Below are positions 8,433-18,472 of a DNA stretch of 64,000 nt, piece by piece (positions within the stretch are counted from its first letter, which is position 1; every line of letters starts with the position of its first letter). The stretch is from positions 868,001-932,000 of the forward strand of contig CP075368.1 of the NCBI GenBank assembly GCA_019454185.1. The letters run 5' to 3'. This stretch comes from Phycisphaeraceae bacterium (GTDB lineage Bacteria > Planctomycetota > Phycisphaerae > Phycisphaerales > UBA1924). The position numbers and the translations under genes are program-made. The notes under the pieces were generated by a model. That model saw nothing but the letters and a program-made list of their open reading frames with translations, made no database searches and was not told the DNA's origin.

Positions 8433-8879
8433 CGCAGCAGCATGTTCCTCCGGTACGTTGTCAGGGAGAAGTTTGCCACATGAAACGTGGTTGTGCCAGA
8501 AAAACCGGCGATCAAAGGTGAGATCCCGCGTATTCGGCGGCCGCACAGGGCCTGGCGGGCTTTACCCATGGGCCGCTCTCTGGTCGGTGCAGGGGTTGAG
8601 GGGGCGAGCGAGGGATCGCGGGGTCTGGGGTGGGTATTGGGGGGGTCGGGGAGAGTGCCTGGGGGCGTGGGGGTGTGGGGGGCGTGCTCGGGCTGTTGTT
8701 TCAGTTATGTGGGGTGAGGCAGGGGTTGTCGAAGTGATGGGGCATGATTCTGCCGCACGCGTTGGCCCGTGTGGCAAGCCATGTGATGATGGATGGGCAA
8801 GTGCGAGGGTTGGCGTTCGGTGTGGCAGTATGGGGTGATGGTGGGATCGTGACGCGCCCACGCGGGAGAGCTTTTTGCG
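8433..8879. other. Gene-free stretch with G-rich low-complexity DNA
   Basis: No convincing gene. About 8591-8692 on the plus strand is a run of G tracts of 4-7 bases separated by one to five bases, with quadruplex-forming potential. The remainder holds short out-of-frame openings only. Confidence 0.5.
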
Positions 8880-9717
8880 TCATCGCTTCATTGCCTGTGT
8901 GTGTCGATCAAGGATGATGATGGCTTGGATCCATCGACGGACTCGCTCGATGCCGCGCACGTGCGGCGGGATAAGCCCCACATGGTGGGTCATTTCCAGG
9001 CGTGCAAACACACGCTCGATCACGCGCCGGAGTGACAGCAGGCCCCTGCCGAAGCCCGTCATGCTCTGCTCCAGCATGTCGATGGCTCGACGGCGGTCCG
9101 GATGCGTTCCGGACCGCCGCACGCCGCGACCCACGCGGCAGTCCTTCCGCGGAACCACCAGTTGTCCGCCCTTGCACGCAGAGTTCATAGAGGCTTCACG
9201 CTGTCGTAGTTCCAGTCGGCCGCACATACCCGTTCAACTCCATGTCTCGCATCATCCGCTTGGCCATCACTGTCATGGCAGTGCATGGGCGTGAACACCG
9301 AGGAGACGATCGAGCCCGCGAGATCCAGATCGCATGGAGCTTGTAGCCGCGCATCCCCATGCGCCGAAGGTCGCGGTCCGGTCTCCGGGTGCGGGCGAGC
9401 GCAGGGCCTTTGCCGTCAGAGCCAGCCCAACGCTCCCCGATGCAGAGACCAGATTCTCCGCCTCCGCCGCGGCAAGTAACGCCGGACGCTGGTGGTTCTC
9501 AGCCGCCGGCTCATCCTGCTGCTTGAGGGCAATCGCCACGCCGCCACAACGGCCATGCATCGCGTCGGCACGCCCAGGAGGTGGGTCGTCGGTGCAAGAC
9601 GGCCCAGAGAAAGGTCAGCACGATGTCCGCATCGGTGAAGGTGAAGCGACCGCCACGCGGGCTCCGATCCAGCTTCCGCACGCTCGCCGCCAACACCCTC
9701 CAACTCGCGTTGTCCAT
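8880..9717 (-). pseudogene. Decayed DDE transposase gene
   Basis: Pieces of one transposase in several frames on the minus strand: an N-terminal part starting at 9717 (MDNASWRVLAASVRKLDRS, then FTFTDADIVLTFLWAVLHRRPTSW), a middle part (about 9300-9510, with LALTAKALRSPAPGDRTATF and WGCAATSS) and a C-terminal part (8880-9170, with LSLRRVIERVFARLEMTHHV and a long basic helix). The order and the ending RRxIERVFARL fit an IS4/IS5-type DDE enzyme. Several frameshifts make it non-functional. No clear terminal repeats were found. Confidence 0.65.
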
Positions 9718-10123
9718 GCTCGGTCTCCTGTCTGGCAGCTCCACCAGTGGGACCGAGCATGGCATGAGCCATCAGATCGCGCAAGTCTCCACAATGGAAA
9801 CACTTGGAACACATGGCGCAAAATGCTCGGGAGCGCCGGGTCCGGCGTGATGCGTGATCGGCGCGGGGTGTGTGTTCTCGGTTTGCTGATGGCCTTGTGT
9901 GATGAGTCACAAGCCGGGCGAGTGCGATGAGGGTGGGAGATGACGCGCAAGCGTTGCGGGTGATGCGTCAGGTGGGATGGGCTGTGCCGCGGAGTTTTCA
10001 GCATCAGCGCGGAGTCAAACTTTGCGAAGCGGTGTGATCGCAAGGCACGTGATATGTGGGCTCGTGATATACTGGCGTAGGGGATGCGAGTGTCCTGATT
10101 TACTGTTGCCCGGGAGTCCGTGT
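9718..10123 (+). other. Intergenic region upstream of the efflux operon
   Basis: No gene supported. A TATACT hexamer at 10068-10073 is a plausible -10 box for the efflux operon, about 50 bases before the ATG at 10124, but no good -35 hexamer stands before it. GGGAG at about 10111-10115 is the ribosome site of the first efflux gene. Confidence 0.35.
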
Positions 10124-11776
10124 ATGACGAGCCATGTCGTGCGTGTCCCACTGTCGCGCGGGATGCGTCTGGTTCTGGCGCGCGTTGGCCTTGCAGCGGT
10201 CGCCGGAGGCGTGATCTCGGGTTGCATGGTCGGGCCGAGCTATGAGCGGCCGAGCGCGGCAGTGAACAGCGCGTGGGAAGCGATCGATGGTGTGCAGGAG
10301 TCGCCGACGGTTCCGGATTGGTGGAGTTCGTTCAACGATCCGGTGCTGACGTCGTTGATTGCGGAGGCGCACGGGCAGAACCTGAGTCTTCGTGTGGCCG
10401 GGCTGCGCGTCATTGAGGCGCGTGCGGCACGTGGAGTGGCGGTGGGGGAGTTCTTTCCGCAGGTGCAGAACGCGTTTGGTTCTGTCGGAGCGGACCAGCT
10501 CAGCCGGAACGAGGCGGGGGCGGCGGGTGATCGTGTGTTCTCAAGCGACAGGATCGGTCTGGAAGCGGCGTGGGAGCTGGATTTCTGGGGGAAGTTCCGG
10601 CGAGGGATCGAGGCGGCTGATGCCGGGGTGTTGCTGGCGGTCGCGAACTTTGATGCGGTGTTTGTGACGCTGACGGCGGAGGTTGCTTCAAACTATGTGT
10701 TGATCCGGTCTCTGCAGGAGCGTCTGGGCTTTGCGCGTGCGAACGTGGAGTTGCAGAAGGAGACGCTGGAACTCACGGAGACGAGATTCCGCGCCGGCGC
10801 AGTCTCGGAGCTTGATGTGGCGACGGCACGGGCGACGCTGGCGAACACGCGGGCTTTGATTCCTGAGCTTGAGCTTGCGCTGCGGCAGACAACGCTTGCG
10901 CTGGGCGTGCTTCTCGGGAAGACGCCATCGGATCTTGCCGCATCGCTTGCGACACCCCAGGGCGAGGCGATACGTGTGCCGGATGCGCCGGCCCAGATCG
11001 CTGCGGGTGTGCCGGCGGATCTGCTGAGGAGGCGTCCGGATGTGCGTGCGGCGGAGCGGCTCGCGGCGGCGCAGAGCGCACGGATCGGTCAGGCGGAGGC
11101 GGATCTCTATCCAAGTATCTCGATCGCCGGCTCGACCGGCTTTGCCAGCAGCACGTTCGAGAACGGGCGCGGGTCTGACCTGGGCGACATCTTCGATGCG
11201 GACTCGTTCACGGGATTCATCGGGTTGTCGGTGAACTGGCCGATCTTCAACTACGGGAGGATCCGGTCGAACGTCAGGGTGCAGGATGCACGCTATGAGC
11301 AGGCGGTGACGGCTTATAGAGAGGTCGTGCTGCGTGCCGCGGCGGATGTGGAGGCGGGGCTTGCTGAGTTCCTTCGATCTCGTGAGCGAACGGCCCACCT
11401 CTCGGAAGCGGTGGACGCTTCGAATCGGAGCGTGGAGCTCTCTCTGATCCAGTACCGGGCGGGGGCTGTGGACTTCATCCGGGTGAATGATGCGCAGACG
11501 CAGCTGGTCGCGCAGCAGGACAATCTGGTGGTTTCGCGTGCCTCGATCGCGCTCGGGGCGGTGCGGACGTATCGCGCGCTGGGCGGCGGCTGGGAGGTGA
11601 GGGGTGAATCGGAGTATGTGGACGGCGATACCGCGATGCGGATGAGAGAGCGAACGAACTGGGGCGAGGTGCTCGACCCGAGTTGGCAAGAGGGGAAGGA
11701 CCTGGGCTTCCCGAGACCGGATGCGCCGGGATCGACACCCGTGCCCCACGGTGGCGAGACGAAAGGCGGGCTGTGA
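10124..11776 (+). CDS. NodT-family outer-membrane efflux lipoprotein
   Basis: 550-residue TolC-like outer-membrane channel of a tripartite RND pump. Lipoprotein signal with lipobox VISGC at about residue 29, then MVGPSYERP, the signature of NodT/OprM proteins. Two homologous OEP halves follow, with WWSSFNDPVLTSLI, SSDRIGLEAAWELDFWGKFR, LLRRRPDVRAAERLAAAQSA and FIGLSVNWPIFNYGRIRS as hallmarks. ATG 10124 is preferred to the longer frame from 9977 because GGGAG precedes it and it gives a normal signal peptide. The stop TGA at 11774 abuts the next gene, and the C-terminal 60 residues are a polar extension. First gene of the efflux operon. Confidence 0.93.
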   Translation: MTSHVVRVPLSRGMRLVLARVGLAAVAGGVISGCMVGPSYERPSAAVNSAWEAIDGVQESPTVPDWWSSFNDPVLTSLIAEAHGQNLSLRVAGLRVIEARAARGVAVGEFFPQVQNAFGSVGADQLSRNEAGAAGDRVFSSDRIGLEAAWELDFWGKFRRGIEAADAGVLLAVANFDAVFVTLTAEVASNYVLIRSLQERLGFARANVELQKETLELTETRFRAGAVSELDVATARATLANTRALIPELELALRQTTLALGVLLGKTPSDLAASLATPQGEAIRVPDAPAQIAAGVPADLLRRRPDVRAAERLAAAQSARIGQAEADLYPSISIAGSTGFASSTFENGRGSDLGDIFDADSFTGFIGLSVNWPIFNYGRIRSNVRVQDARYEQAVTAYREVVLRAAADVEAGLAEFLRSRERTAHLSEAVDASNRSVELSLIQYRAGAVDFIRVNDAQTQLVAQQDNLVVSRASIALGAVRTYRALGGGWEVRGESEYVDGDTAMRMRERTNWGEVLDPSWQEGKDLGFPRPDAPGSTPVPHGGETKGGL

Positions 11777-11781
11777 GCGCC

Positions 11782-12966
11782 ATGGAGCAGAAGATGCGAC
11801 GGAAGAGATCACTGGCGTGGGGGCCGATCCTCGGCTTGCTGTGTGCGCTCGGCGCCTGCAAGCATGATAAAGAGGCGAACACGTATGCGCCGCCGCCGCC
11901 GCCTGAGGTGATCGTTGCGAACCCGGTCGAGCGTGAGGTGACGAGTTACCTTACGTATACGGGCGTGATCGAGGCATCTCAGACGGTGGAGCTCAGGGCC
12001 AGGGTGCAGGGGTTTCTTGAGAGCGTGAACTTCAGCCCGGGCCAGAGGGTGAAGAAGGGTGACGTGCTGTTCGTGATTGACAAGCGGCAGTATGCGGCGT
12101 CTGTCGAGCGGGCGCGTGCGTCGGTCGCGGCGCAGGAAGCCGCGCTCTTGGGAGCGGAGAACGACGCTCGGCTGGCGCGGGAGCTTGCGGATCAGCGTGC
12201 GGGTCCGGAGATCGATGCGATCATCAAGGCGGCGAGGCGCGACGTTGTCGCTGCCGACCTGGCGCAAGCCAAGGCGATGCTGACCGAGGCGATGCTGAAT
12301 CTTGAGTACTGCGATGTCGTCGCTCCGATCGACGGGCGGATCACCGACAACTACGTGGATATCGGGAATCTGGTCGGGCGGGGCGAGACGACGCTTCTGG
12401 CGGAGATTGTGCAGACCGCGCCCGTGTACGTCTCGGTGAACGTGAGCGAGGCGGATGTGCTGAAGGTACGGCGCGAACGCGAAGCAGCGGGGACGCTCGC
12501 AGGGACCGAGCCCGGGCAGATCGCGCCTGGCGTGTGGCGACCGGCGGAGCTTTCTCTCGCCGATCGGGAAGAGTTCACGTTCAAGGGTCGAGTTGACTAT
12601 GTGGATCCGAAGATGGACCCGGTCACAGCGACGCTGCGGCTTCGGACGATGTATGAGAACGCGGACGAGGTGCTTCTGCCCGGTCTCTTCGCGCGTGTGC
12701 GATTTCCGATGGCGACTACGAGGTCTCTCGTGGTGTCGGAGGCCGCGTTGCTGTCTGACCAGCTCGGTCGGTTTGCGATGGTTGTGAACGATAAGGACGA
12801 GGTGGTGCAGAAGCGTGTCAAGATCGGCGCTCTCGACGGCAGCATGCGTGTCGTCGAGGAGGGATTGACGGCGCAGGATCGCGTGATCGTGCTCGGCGTG
12901 CTCAAGGCCCGTCCCGGCTCCAAGGTCAGCCCGAAGATGCAGGAGCCCGCGGCTCAGGGCCGCTGA
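11782..12966 (+). CDS. RND efflux periplasmic adaptor (membrane fusion lipoprotein)
   Basis: 394-residue MFP that links the inner-membrane pump to the channel. Lipobox LGAC at residue 24. In order: first beta-strand and lipoyl half (ITGVIEAS-like YTGVIEASQTVELRARVQGF), alpha-helical hairpin (YAASVERARASVAAQEAALL to LAQAKAMLTEAMLNLEYC), second lipoyl half (VVAPIDGRITDNYVDIGNLV), beta-barrel and membrane-proximal domain (LPGLFARVRFPM). The ATG at 11782 is used; a GTG at 11773, overlapping the upstream stop, is an alternative. Second gene of the operon; nine bases separate it from the pump gene. Confidence 0.93.
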   Translation: MEQKMRRKRSLAWGPILGLLCALGACKHDKEANTYAPPPPPEVIVANPVEREVTSYLTYTGVIEASQTVELRARVQGFLESVNFSPGQRVKKGDVLFVIDKRQYAASVERARASVAAQEAALLGAENDARLARELADQRAGPEIDAIIKAARRDVVAADLAQAKAMLTEAMLNLEYCDVVAPIDGRITDNYVDIGNLVGRGETTLLAEIVQTAPVYVSVNVSEADVLKVRREREAAGTLAGTEPGQIAPGVWRPAELSLADREEFTFKGRVDYVDPKMDPVTATLRLRTMYENADEVLLPGLFARVRFPMATTRSLVVSEAALLSDQLGRFAMVVNDKDEVVQKRVKIGALDGSMRVVEEGLTAQDRVIVLGVLKARPGSKVSPKMQEPAAQGR

Positions 12967-12975
12967 GGAGGATCC

Positions 12976-15900
12976 ATGCTTGCGGAGTTTCCGGTCAGGC
13001 GACCGATTGTTTCGATTGTGATCTCGATCCTGATCGTGATCATGGGCGTGGTCGCGTATCCGACGCTGCCTATCGCGCAGTACCCGGATATCACGCCGCC
13101 CGTGGTGCAGGTGACGACGACGTATCCCGGCGCGAGCGCTCAGGTGGTGGCGGACACGGTTGCGTCGCCGATCGAGCAGCAGGTCAACGGCGTGCCGGGC
13201 ATGATCTACATGGAGAGCACGTCGGCGAGCGACGGCTCGTACACGCTGAAGGTTACGTTCGAGCTGGGGACGAACATCGACATCGCTTCGGTGCTGGTGC
13301 AGAATCGCGTGAACATCGCGATGCCGAAGCTGCCGGACGAGGTGAAACGTCAGGGCGTGACGACGGATCGCGTTTCTTCGAACGTGATCACGGTCTTTTC
13401 GCTCGCCCCGAATGACGAGGAGGCGAGCAAGAGGTACGACGATCTCTTCATCGCGAACTATCTCACGATCAACGTGTACGACGAGATCCGGCGTATCCCG
13501 GGTGTGGGCGATGCGAAGGTTTTCCCCGCCAAGGACTACGGCATCCGGCTGTGGCTCGATCCGGAGCTGCTCAAGGCGCGCGGGCTGACGACGATGGACG
13601 TCATCAACGCGCTCAAGGAGCAGAATGTCCAGGTCGCGGCGGGTGCGATCGGTCAGCCCCCTGTGCCGAGCGGGCAGGCGTTCCAGTACACGGTCTCGAC
13701 GCTCGGGCGTCTGAATAGCGTGGAGCAGTTTGAGCAGGTGATCGTTCGTGCGGAGGGCAACCGGATCATCCGCGTGAAGGATGTTGCGAGGGTCGAGCTG
13801 GGAGGCAAGTCGTACGATCTGCTCGCGCGGTACAAGGGGCTTCCGGCCGGATGCATGGTGATCTACCAGGCACCGGGCGGCAACGCGGTGCAGGTCGCGC
13901 GCGACGTCGAGAAGCTGCTGGAAACCAAGTCCGAAGCTCTGCCCGATGGACTCGCATTTCAGACGGTCTACGACACGTCGGAGTTCGTGTTGAGCGCGAT
14001 CGAGGGTGTCTTCCACACGTTCTACGAGGCGCTCGCGCTCGTGCTCGCGGTGGTGGTGATCTTCCTCGGGAGTCTGCGGCTCTCGGCCATTCCGATGCTG
14101 GCGATCCCGGTGTCGATCATCGGGTCGTTCTTCTTCGCCAAGCTTTTCGGATTCTCCGTGAACATGCCGGTGCTGTTCGGGCTGGTCGTTGCCATCGGCA
14201 TCGTCGTTGACGACGCGATCGTCGTGGTCGAGAACGTCGAAGCGGTGATGAAGAAGACGCACAAGTCTCCGAAAGAAGCAACCATCATCGCGATGAAAGA
14301 GGTGCTCGCGCCCGTCATCAGCATCACGGTTGTGCTCATGGCCGTCTTCATTCCGACGGCCTTCCTCCCGGGCATCAGCGGCCAATTGTTCAGGCAGTTT
14401 GCGCTCACCATCGCGGCGAGCACGTTCCTCTCCGGCGTGTGCGCCGTCACGCTCACGCCTGCTCTCTGCGGCGTGATCCTCAAGGCGCACAAGGAAGGGC
14501 ACAAGCCGTTCATTCTGGTTCGGTGGTTCAATGCGTGCTTCGACGCGCTCGCCAATGGGTATGCGCGTCTGATCAAGTTCCTTGTGCATCCGGCGATCGT
14601 CGTATTCACTCTCGCCGGTTTCGCGGCGTGCTTTGTCGCGATTGTCTGGACGTTCACTAAGGTGCCGACGGGTTTCGTGCCGCTCGAAGACCGGGGCATG
14701 GTCTTGATCGATGTGTGGATGCCGGATGCATCGTCGCAGGAGCGAACACTCGCAGCGGTGAAGAAAGTCGAGAAGATTCTGTCCGAGACCGAGGGCGTGC
14801 GGAACTTTACGGCGTTGCCCGGCTTCTCGATGATCAACAACAACGGCTCGAACTACGCGATGTTCTTCATCGGCCTGGAGGACTGGTCAGAACGTCTGCC
14901 AAAGGGGCGAGATCTCGCCACCATCATGCAGGACCTGCGTCAGAAAACCGCGCAGATCCCGGATGGGCTCTGCATCGTGTTCTCTCTGCCCGCAGTGGAC
15001 GGCGTCGGCAGCGCGTCCGGCTTTGATCTGCGGCTGCAGGACCGCTCGGGCATCGGTCGTGCGGCGGTCGGTGAGGTGGTGCAGGGGATGATCGCGGACG
15101 GCAACGCGCAGTCGAAACTGACCGGAGTGAACAGCGCGTATCGTGCCGCGGTGCCGCAGTTGTTCGCGGATGTCGATCGCGAGAAGGTCAAGAAGCTGGG
15201 GATTCCGCTCCAGGATGTCTTCTCGACGATGTCGGGGTATCTCGCCTCGGCGTATGTGAACGACTTCAATCTGTTCGGTCGCACATGGCAGGTCAACGTT
15301 TCTGCTGACAGCCGCTTCCGCGCAACACCCGAGGACATCATGTCGCTCGACGTGCGCAAGCCGGACGGCAGCATGGTTCCTCTGGGTTCGCTGCTGAACG
15401 TTCGTGAGAGCATGGGTGCGGATCGCGTGATCCGCTACAACATCTTCCCGTCTGCGGTGCTTCAGGGCCAGCCCGCCCCGGGCATCTCGTCCGGCGAGGC
15501 GTTGAAGGTCGTCGAGAGCATGGCGGATGCGAAGCTGCCGCCGGGCATGACGTATGAGTGGACCGCGCTCTCGTATCAGGAGAAGCTGGTCGGCAACCAG
15601 GCGATCGTCGTGTTCACGATGGCGCTCGTTGTTGTGTACCTGATTCTGGCGGCGCTGTACGAGTCGTGGTTCATCCCGCTTTCGGTCATTCTTTCGATTC
15701 CGCTGGCGGTGCTGGGCGCGATGGCTGGGCTCATGCTGCGCGGCATGGACAACAACATCTACACACAGGTCGGGCTCGTGCTGCTGGTCGGGCTGGGAGC
15801 GAAGAACGCGATTCTGATCGTTGAGTTTGCGAAGGCGTATCGAGAGTCGGGCAAGCCGATCGTCGAATCTGCCGTAGAGGCGTCGCGTCAGCGGCTGCGT

Positions 15901-16170
15901 CCGATCTTGATGACCGCGCTCGCGTTCATCCTTGGTGTGCTGCCGCTGATGATCGCGACAGGTGCCGGTGCTGCGAGCCGCCAGGCGATCGGCACTGCGG
16001 TCTTCTTCGGGATGATCGGCAACACGTTCCTCGGCCTGATCTTCACGCCGGTGCTGTATGTCGTCATTCAGGTCCTCACGGAGAAGGTCTTCGGCCCCCC
16101 GAAGCCGAAATCCCCGATTGCACCACCGACCGATGGCGAGCCGTCGCATTCGGCCTTGCCCGCTCACTGA
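12976..16170 (+). CDS. RND multidrug efflux pump, HAE-1 family
   Basis: 1064-residue AcrB-like inner-membrane proton antiporter. Starts MLAEFPVRRPIVSIVISI with TM1; PTLPIAQYPDITPPVVQVTT is the HAE-1 hallmark. The proton-relay Asp pair lies at residues 412-413 in GIVVDDAIVVVENVE of TM4, and the second TM bundle contains YESWFIPLSVILSIPLAVLG and GLGAKNAILIVEFAK. Two large periplasmic loops and 12 predicted TM helices match the family. Length is close to AcrB (1049). GGAGGATCC directly precedes the ATG. With the two upstream genes it forms a complete pump; the substrate cannot be told, and no local TetR- or MarR-type regulator is present. Confidence 0.95.
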   Translation: MLAEFPVRRPIVSIVISILIVIMGVVAYPTLPIAQYPDITPPVVQVTTTYPGASAQVVADTVASPIEQQVNGVPGMIYMESTSASDGSYTLKVTFELGTNIDIASVLVQNRVNIAMPKLPDEVKRQGVTTDRVSSNVITVFSLAPNDEEASKRYDDLFIANYLTINVYDEIRRIPGVGDAKVFPAKDYGIRLWLDPELLKARGLTTMDVINALKEQNVQVAAGAIGQPPVPSGQAFQYTVSTLGRLNSVEQFEQVIVRAEGNRIIRVKDVARVELGGKSYDLLARYKGLPAGCMVIYQAPGGNAVQVARDVEKLLETKSEALPDGLAFQTVYDTSEFVLSAIEGVFHTFYEALALVLAVVVIFLGSLRLSAIPMLAIPVSIIGSFFFAKLFGFSVNMPVLFGLVVAIGIVVDDAIVVVENVEAVMKKTHKSPKEATIIAMKEVLAPVISITVVLMAVFIPTAFLPGISGQLFRQFALTIAASTFLSGVCAVTLTPALCGVILKAHKEGHKPFILVRWFNACFDALANGYARLIKFLVHPAIVVFTLAGFAACFVAIVWTFTKVPTGFVPLEDRGMVLIDVWMPDASSQERTLAAVKKVEKILSETEGVRNFTALPGFSMINNNGSNYAMFFIGLEDWSERLPKGRDLATIMQDLRQKTAQIPDGLCIVFSLPAVDGVGSASGFDLRLQDRSGIGRAAVGEVVQGMIADGNAQSKLTGVNSAYRAAVPQLFADVDREKVKKLGIPLQDVFSTMSGYLASAYVNDFNLFGRTWQVNVSADSRFRATPEDIMSLDVRKPDGSMVPLGSLLNVRESMGADRVIRYNIFPSAVLQGQPAPGISSGEALKVVESMADAKLPPGMTYEWTALSYQEKLVGNQAIVVFTMALVVVYLILAALYESWFIPLSVILSIPLAVLGAMAGLMLRGMDNNIYTQVGLVLLVGLGAKNAILIVEFAKAYRESGKPIVESAVEASRQRLRPILMTALAFILGVLPLMIATGAGAASRQAIGTAVFFGMIGNTFLGLIFTPVLYVVIQVLTEKVFGPPKPKSPIAPPTDGEPSHSALPAH

Positions 16171-16212
16171 TTCTGAACGTTCACTCCGCAGTCACTCACC
16201 CGGAGAATCATC

Positions 16213-17427
16213 GTGAAACGATCCTTCGCGATTTCGATACTTGTCTCGCTCTGGCTGGGAGCGGGCGTGGTCGTGCAACCATGTGTACACGCACAGGAGG
16301 CGAGTTCGCAAGCACAGCCGTCGGCGCTGCCGGCGATTCCTGGCGGATCGCTCAGTGCTGCGGACCTTGAGAATCTTGTCGGGCCGATCGCGCTTTACCC
16401 AGACCAGCTGCTTGCCAATGTGCTCGCGGCGTCGGTGTATCCGGATGAGGTCATGGAAGCCGCGAAGTTCATGCGGAGTGCCGGCGCGAAGGACAAGATC
16501 GACTCGCGTGATTGGGAAGCACCAGTGAAGGCGGTGGCCCGTGTGCCCGACGTGCTGAAGATGATGGCCGAGTACCAGGACTGGACCATCGCGCTCGGAC
16601 AGGCGTATCTCACGCAGGCGCAGGACGTGATGGCAACAGTCCAGACGCTGCGAAAGAAGGCCCGGGCGAACGGCTCGCTGGTTTCCAATAGCGAGCAGAT
16701 GGTGGTTGTGCAGCAGGAGATCATCTATATCCAGTCTGCTGACCCTGAGGTTGTGTACGTGCCGTCGTACGAGCCGACCGTTGTGTACGTTGACGATCCT
16801 TACGACAACGTGGTCGCTGCGGGGCTGATCGGCTTCGGCACCGGCATCATTGTCGGCGCGATCTGGGCCGACCTCGACTGTGATTGGCACCACGGCTGTG
16901 TCGGTTGGGGCGATGTGGACGTAGACATCGACCGCAATTTCAACGGTGATATCAACATCGGCAACGATGTCAACATCGGCAGCGGAAACCGTGTTGATCA
17001 TCGCAATCGAGTCGGGCAGGCGGGCGGCGCATGGTCACCCAATCGCGACAAGACCACCGCGATCAACAAGCCGGATCAACGCCAGAACTTCCGGGGAGCC
17101 AACGCCGATGGTGGCTCGCCTCGTGCCGCAGCTCCTCATGCCAGCTCGGCAGCACGGCCGCCTGCGCGTCCAACGCCGAGGGCAACGCCATCATCGTCGG
17201 GTCGTACCCAGACACCGAGCTCATCGCGTGTTGCGGGTGCGGCACGCACACCGGCCGCTCCGTCGTCGGACCGAGCACAGAGCGCGTTCCGTGGCGGCTC
17301 TGATACGCGGGCTTCTTCCAGCCGCGGGTCGAGCAGCCGTCAGTCTGCAAGCCGGGGCTCCTACGGCGGAAGCCGCTCGGGCGGCGTCTCGCGAGGTGGC
17401 GGTGGACGCGGCGGTGGTCGGCGCTGA
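16213..17427 (+). CDS. DUF3300 protein, exported
   Basis: 404 residues. Signal peptide of about 27 residues ending VHAQ. The DUF3300 domain covers about residues 45-200, with the signatures LVGPIALYPDQLLANVLAAS, DWTIALGQAYLTQ and DPEVVYVPSYEPTVVYVDDP. A short hydrophobic Gly-rich stretch (VVAAGLIGFGTGIIVGAIWA) follows, then a repeat of polar strands rich in Asn/Asp and a long low-complexity Ser/Arg/Gly/Pro tail. Function unknown; such genes are typically followed by a DUF2950 gene, as here. It starts 42 bases after the pump gene on the same strand, so co-transcription with the efflux operon is possible. Confidence 0.85.
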   Translation: MKRSFAISILVSLWLGAGVVVQPCVHAQEASSQAQPSALPAIPGGSLSAADLENLVGPIALYPDQLLANVLAASVYPDEVMEAAKFMRSAGAKDKIDSRDWEAPVKAVARVPDVLKMMAEYQDWTIALGQAYLTQAQDVMATVQTLRKKARANGSLVSNSEQMVVVQQEIIYIQSADPEVVYVPSYEPTVVYVDDPYDNVVAAGLIGFGTGIIVGAIWADLDCDWHHGCVGWGDVDVDIDRNFNGDINIGNDVNIGSGNRVDHRNRVGQAGGAWSPNRDKTTAINKPDQRQNFRGANADGGSPRAAAPHASSAARPPARPTPRATPSSSGRTQTPSSSRVAGAARTPAAPSSDRAQSAFRGGSDTRASSSRGSSSRQSASRGSYGGSRSGGVSRGGGGRGGGRR

Positions 17428-17497
17428 TTCGATAGCGACAGTCGCTCGAAATCATTCTGGGTTGATCTCATCATCCACGTCATTCGAAGGACACACA

Positions 17498-18409
17498 ATG
17501 AAGTCCCTCGCCAAAGTTGCAACCGCCGTTCTGTTGTCTATCGCGAGTCTCGCATCGGTCGGCTGCCAGTCGCAGCGCCGCTTCGATTCGCCCGAAGCCG
17601 CGGTCGCAGCGCTCACTCGAGCCACAGAAACCAGAGACAAGTCGGAGCTTCGCAGGATCTTCGGCCCTCGCACGGCGGAACTGCGGTCCGAGGACGAGAA
17701 CCAGGACAAACTCGACTTCGCCTCATTCCAGCGAGCCCTCGCCGAGGGCCGCGAGATCGAGACCGTATCGGAAGATCAGGCGATACTGCTCATGGGCGAG
17801 GTGCGTTGGCCTTTCGCCGTGCCGCTCGTGCGTCGCTCTGACTCGAAATGGCTCTTCGATACCGATGCGGGCATCGAGGAGTTGGAGAATCGTCGCATTG
17901 GGCGCAACGAGTTGCGGACGATCGCAGCGTGCCGCACACTTGTGGATGCGCAGCGTGTCTATCGCTCGGTCGATCGCAACGGCGATGGGATTTCTGAGTA
18001 CGCCCAGCGACTGATGAGCACACCGGGAGCGAAGGACGGTCTCTACTGGCCTTCATACGGTGGAGTCGATCCCTCGCCGATCGGTCCGGTGTTTGCTCAA
18101 GCAGCGGTGCGGACCGATGATGCGGGCAACCGTGTGCCCTTCAATGGTTATCGCTTCCGCCTGCTCAATCGCCAAGGGCAGCACGCGCAAGGTGGAACAA
18201 TGGAGTACGTCGTCGATGGCCGGATGCTGAACGGTTGGGCAGTGGTGGCTTGGCCGGATGTGTGGGACGGCACCGGCGTGATGACCTTCATCGTCAGTCA
18301 CGCGGGAGTTGTGTACGAAGCCGATCTCGGCCCAGAGACAGAGTCCGCGGCGGCAGACATCAATGCGTTCGATCCAGACCCCACGCTGTGGAAAGCCGTT
18401 ACGCCGTGA
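17498..18409 (+). CDS. DUF2950 lipoprotein
   Basis: 303 residues. Signal peptide with lipobox ASVGC at residue 22. The DUF2950 body shows FDSPEAAVAALTRAT, WLFDTDAGIEELENRRIGRN, LRTIAACRTLVDAQRVY, the strongly conserved GDGISEYAQRLMSTPGAKDG and LYWPSYGG, then GYRFRLLNRQG. ATG 17498 is chosen since the signal peptide begins there; the frame continues far upstream only as an overlap with the DUF3300 gene. Sits in the usual DUF3300-DUF2950 order. Role in the envelope unknown. Confidence 0.88.
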   Translation: MKSLAKVATAVLLSIASLASVGCQSQRRFDSPEAAVAALTRATETRDKSELRRIFGPRTAELRSEDENQDKLDFASFQRALAEGREIETVSEDQAILLMGEVRWPFAVPLVRRSDSKWLFDTDAGIEELENRRIGRNELRTIAACRTLVDAQRVYRSVDRNGDGISEYAQRLMSTPGAKDGLYWPSYGGVDPSPIGPVFAQAAVRTDDAGNRVPFNGYRFRLLNRQGQHAQGGTMEYVVDGRMLNGWAVVAWPDVWDGTGVMTFIVSHAGVVYEADLGPETESAAADINAFDPDPTLWKAVTP

Positions 18410-18472
18410 GCATGTGGCGGCTCCGCACGAGCCGAGAACCTCGCAACCACAGACTTCATAAGGAGATGGACC

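Noticed and set aside
11809..14589. 926-codon open frame on the minus strand
   Set aside because: Antisense to the adaptor and RND pump genes. The His/Arg-rich product is typical of antisense translation of high-GC codons.
14887..16167. 426-codon minus-strand frame under the RND pump
   Set aside because: Antisense shadow of a certain gene, no ribosome site and no motif.
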